Positions 62,979 through 64,000 of a stretch of 64,000 nt of DNA are shown piece after piece. The notes below the pieces were generated by a model. That model did no database searches and had not been told where the DNA came from. It worked only from the letters and a program-made list of their open reading frames with translations. A program made the translations under genes and the position numbers. Origin of the DNA: Promethearchaeota archaeon (lineage in GTDB: Archaea > Asgardarchaeota > Lokiarchaeia > Sigyniarchaeales > SOKP01); contig JAGXNS010000002.1 of the NCBI GenBank assembly GCA_019894855.1, forward strand, positions 25,129 through 89,128, read 5' to 3'. Every line of letters begins with the position of its first letter. Position 1 is the stretch's first letter.

Positions 62979-64000
62979 TTGATATTATCAAAAAGATCTG
63001 TAATTCTCATTTTAATTTCTGTTTTTTTAATTAATACATCTGGAATGATAATTTACACCTATGCATCAACATTTTTATTAAATTTAGGTACAGACAAATC
63101 ACTAATGCAACTAATAGTTACTATCTTTCCTTTAACTGCTTTTCTTTTTCCTCCATTATATGGATTTTTATCAGATAAATATCAAAATCGAATAGTATTT
63201 CTTTTAATTGGAACGATCGGTATAAGTTTTGCTTTTCTAATGTTATCGTTAACTCGCGATTTGATTTTCATAACATTATTTTTATTTTTATTCGGCTTAT
63301 TTATGGCTTCATCTAATATTTCATTCACATTATATTCAGAGTTAGTAGAAGATGACAAAAAGTATATATCGTATTATAATGCTACGATCGTAGCTGGATG
63401 GTTTGTTGGAGCTCAATTTGGAGGAATTTTTATTGATATTTATGGAATTGAGAATATTTTCTTACTAGCCTTATTAATTTCTCTACCAAACTTAATTTGT
63501 ATTGTTTTTATTAGAGAGAATAGGTCTTTGATATTAGAAAGATATAATAGTAAGGTTAATAAAGATTTAAATGGTTTGAATATAAATAACGCTGAAGTAG
63601 AAAACTCAATTTCCAAATCAATTTATTATGGGTTATTTTTCAGGAATTTTGGCATTAAACCAATAATGTCTATACTTGCCCTCATAATGATTATATATTT
63701 AAGTAGTGGTTCTGAGGTAGGTTTTTTAATTGGAATAAATTTTTTCTTACAATTTTTTCTGATGCTATTAGCAGGGAAGATAATTACGAGTAAAAATATT
63801 AAATTTTTCATGGTTATGGGGTATATCTTAAGTGCAATAACGATTTTTGGTTACATTATCGCAACTAATTTTTTGATTTATTTTTTCTTCCAACTTATAT
63901 TTGCTTTTAGTTATTCTATGCATTGGGCAGCTACTATTGTATATATCGCTCAAAATACGACGCCTAAAAACAAAGGGCAGATAATGGGTTATGCATATGC
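62979..64000 (+). CDS. MFS transporter, truncated by the window end
   Basis: This open frame runs off the right edge at 64000 with at least 340 codons. It starts at TTG 62979-62981, 4 bp after the GT5 stop, with GAGAGG upstream as a possible ribosome-binding site. The translation shows repeated hydrophobic helices and the MFS-like loop GFLSDKYQNR, near residue 65. The second half repeats the pattern after a charged loop near residues 190-210. The substrate is unknown; tight coupling with glycogen synthase hints at sugar handling. Confidence 0.78.
   Translation, partial: MILSKRSVILILISVFLINTSGMIIYTYASTFLLNLGTDKSLMQLIVTIFPLTAFLFPPLYGFLSDKYQNRIVFLLIGTIGISFAFLMLSLTRDLIFITLFLFLFGLFMASSNISFTLYSELVEDDKKYISYYNATIVAGWFVGAQFGGIFIDIYGIENIFLLALLISLPNLICIVFIRENRSLILERYNSKVNKDLNGLNINNAEVENSISKSIYYGLFFRNFGIKPIMSILALIMIIYLSSGSEVGFLIGINFFLQFFLMLLAGKIITSKNIKFFMVMGYILSAITIFGYIIATNFLIYFFFQLIFAFSYSMHWAATIVYIAQNTTPKNKGQIMGYAY

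Noticed and set aside
1..64000. CRISPR arrays, insertion sequences, integrases, rRNA
   Set aside because: I found no regularly spaced repeats, transposase motifs, att-like duplications or rRNA segments. Three-base and AT-rich repeats seen are low complexity.

Overview
This window is a gene-dense, AT-rich piece of an archaeal chromosome, and the gene content points to an Asgard archaeon, probably Lokiarchaeia-like. The information-processing genes are archaeal: split RpoA1/RpoA2, RpoL, RpoF, TFS, PriS/PriL, PCNA, RFC-S, GINS, EF-1alpha, aIF2alpha, Nop10, Csl4, L44e/S27e/L21e/L30e/L35Ae, a histone, STT3/AglB and archaeal-type DHQ synthase. Alongside them are eukaryotic-signature families: three Ras/Rab/Arf-like small GTPases, a Roadblock/LC7 protein and an ESCRT-III (Snf7-type) protein. 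No rRNA, tRNA, CRISPR array, integrase or insertion sequence was recognised. The assignment to Lokiarchaeia in particular is inference.

Layout. 0-11 kb: STT3 oligosaccharyltransferase, TruA, RFC-S, enolase, a METTL5-like methyltransferase, then a Csl4/unknown/RpoL/RNase III-like/DUF99 run and an Arf-like GTPase. 11-14 kb: EF-1alpha, with a relic of a second EF-1alpha 3' end and a possible structured RNA about 1 kb away. 14-21 kb: a rearranged version of the archaeal replication-translation neighbourhood (aIF2alpha, Nop10, GINS, PriS, PriL, PCNA, OB-fold protein, TFS, S27e, L44e). 21-31 kb: PyrB, an HTH/ATP-cone protein with a degenerate class III ribonucleotide reductase-like domain, and the rpoA1-rpoA2-rpl30e-nusA-rps12-rps7 operon, without rpoH/rpoB upstream or EF genes downstream. 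31-42 kb: accessory genes (zinc-ribbon membrane protein, ADP-forming acyl-CoA synthetase-like protein, two DMT permeases, two small GTPases, histone, GH127, CPBP protease, NurA). 42-47 kb: the conserved Pus10-L21e-RpoF-DUF655-KsgA-HemK cluster. 47-58 kb: GPH sugar transporter, Roadblock protein, P-loop kinase, zinc-ribbon CPBP homologue, GH57, TIGR04076 protein, DHQ synthase II, then ESCRT-III facing a large zinc-finger/PH-like/Asn-Pro-rich/coiled-coil protein, and L35Ae. 58-64 kb: neutral-ceramidase-like protein, C69 (secernin-like) peptidase, GT5 glycogen synthase and a truncated MFS transporter.

Most notable. (1) Three clearly real genes (METTL5-like, ribosomal protein S27e, ESCRT-III) have no in-frame ATG, GTG or TTG where their conserved N-termini begin, which suggests AUU/AUA/CUG initiation, mostly on leaderless-looking transcripts. 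Automatic annotation would truncate or miss them. (2) ESCRT-III lies tail-to-tail with an unusual multidomain zinc-finger protein. (3) An HTH + ATP-cone + radical-less RNR-like protein looks like a nucleotide-sensing regulator. (4) A 33-codon relic of an EF-1alpha C-terminus ends in 13 residues identical to the intact gene. Genes are mostly in short same-strand runs with 0-30 bp spacing, and TTG and GTG starts are common.
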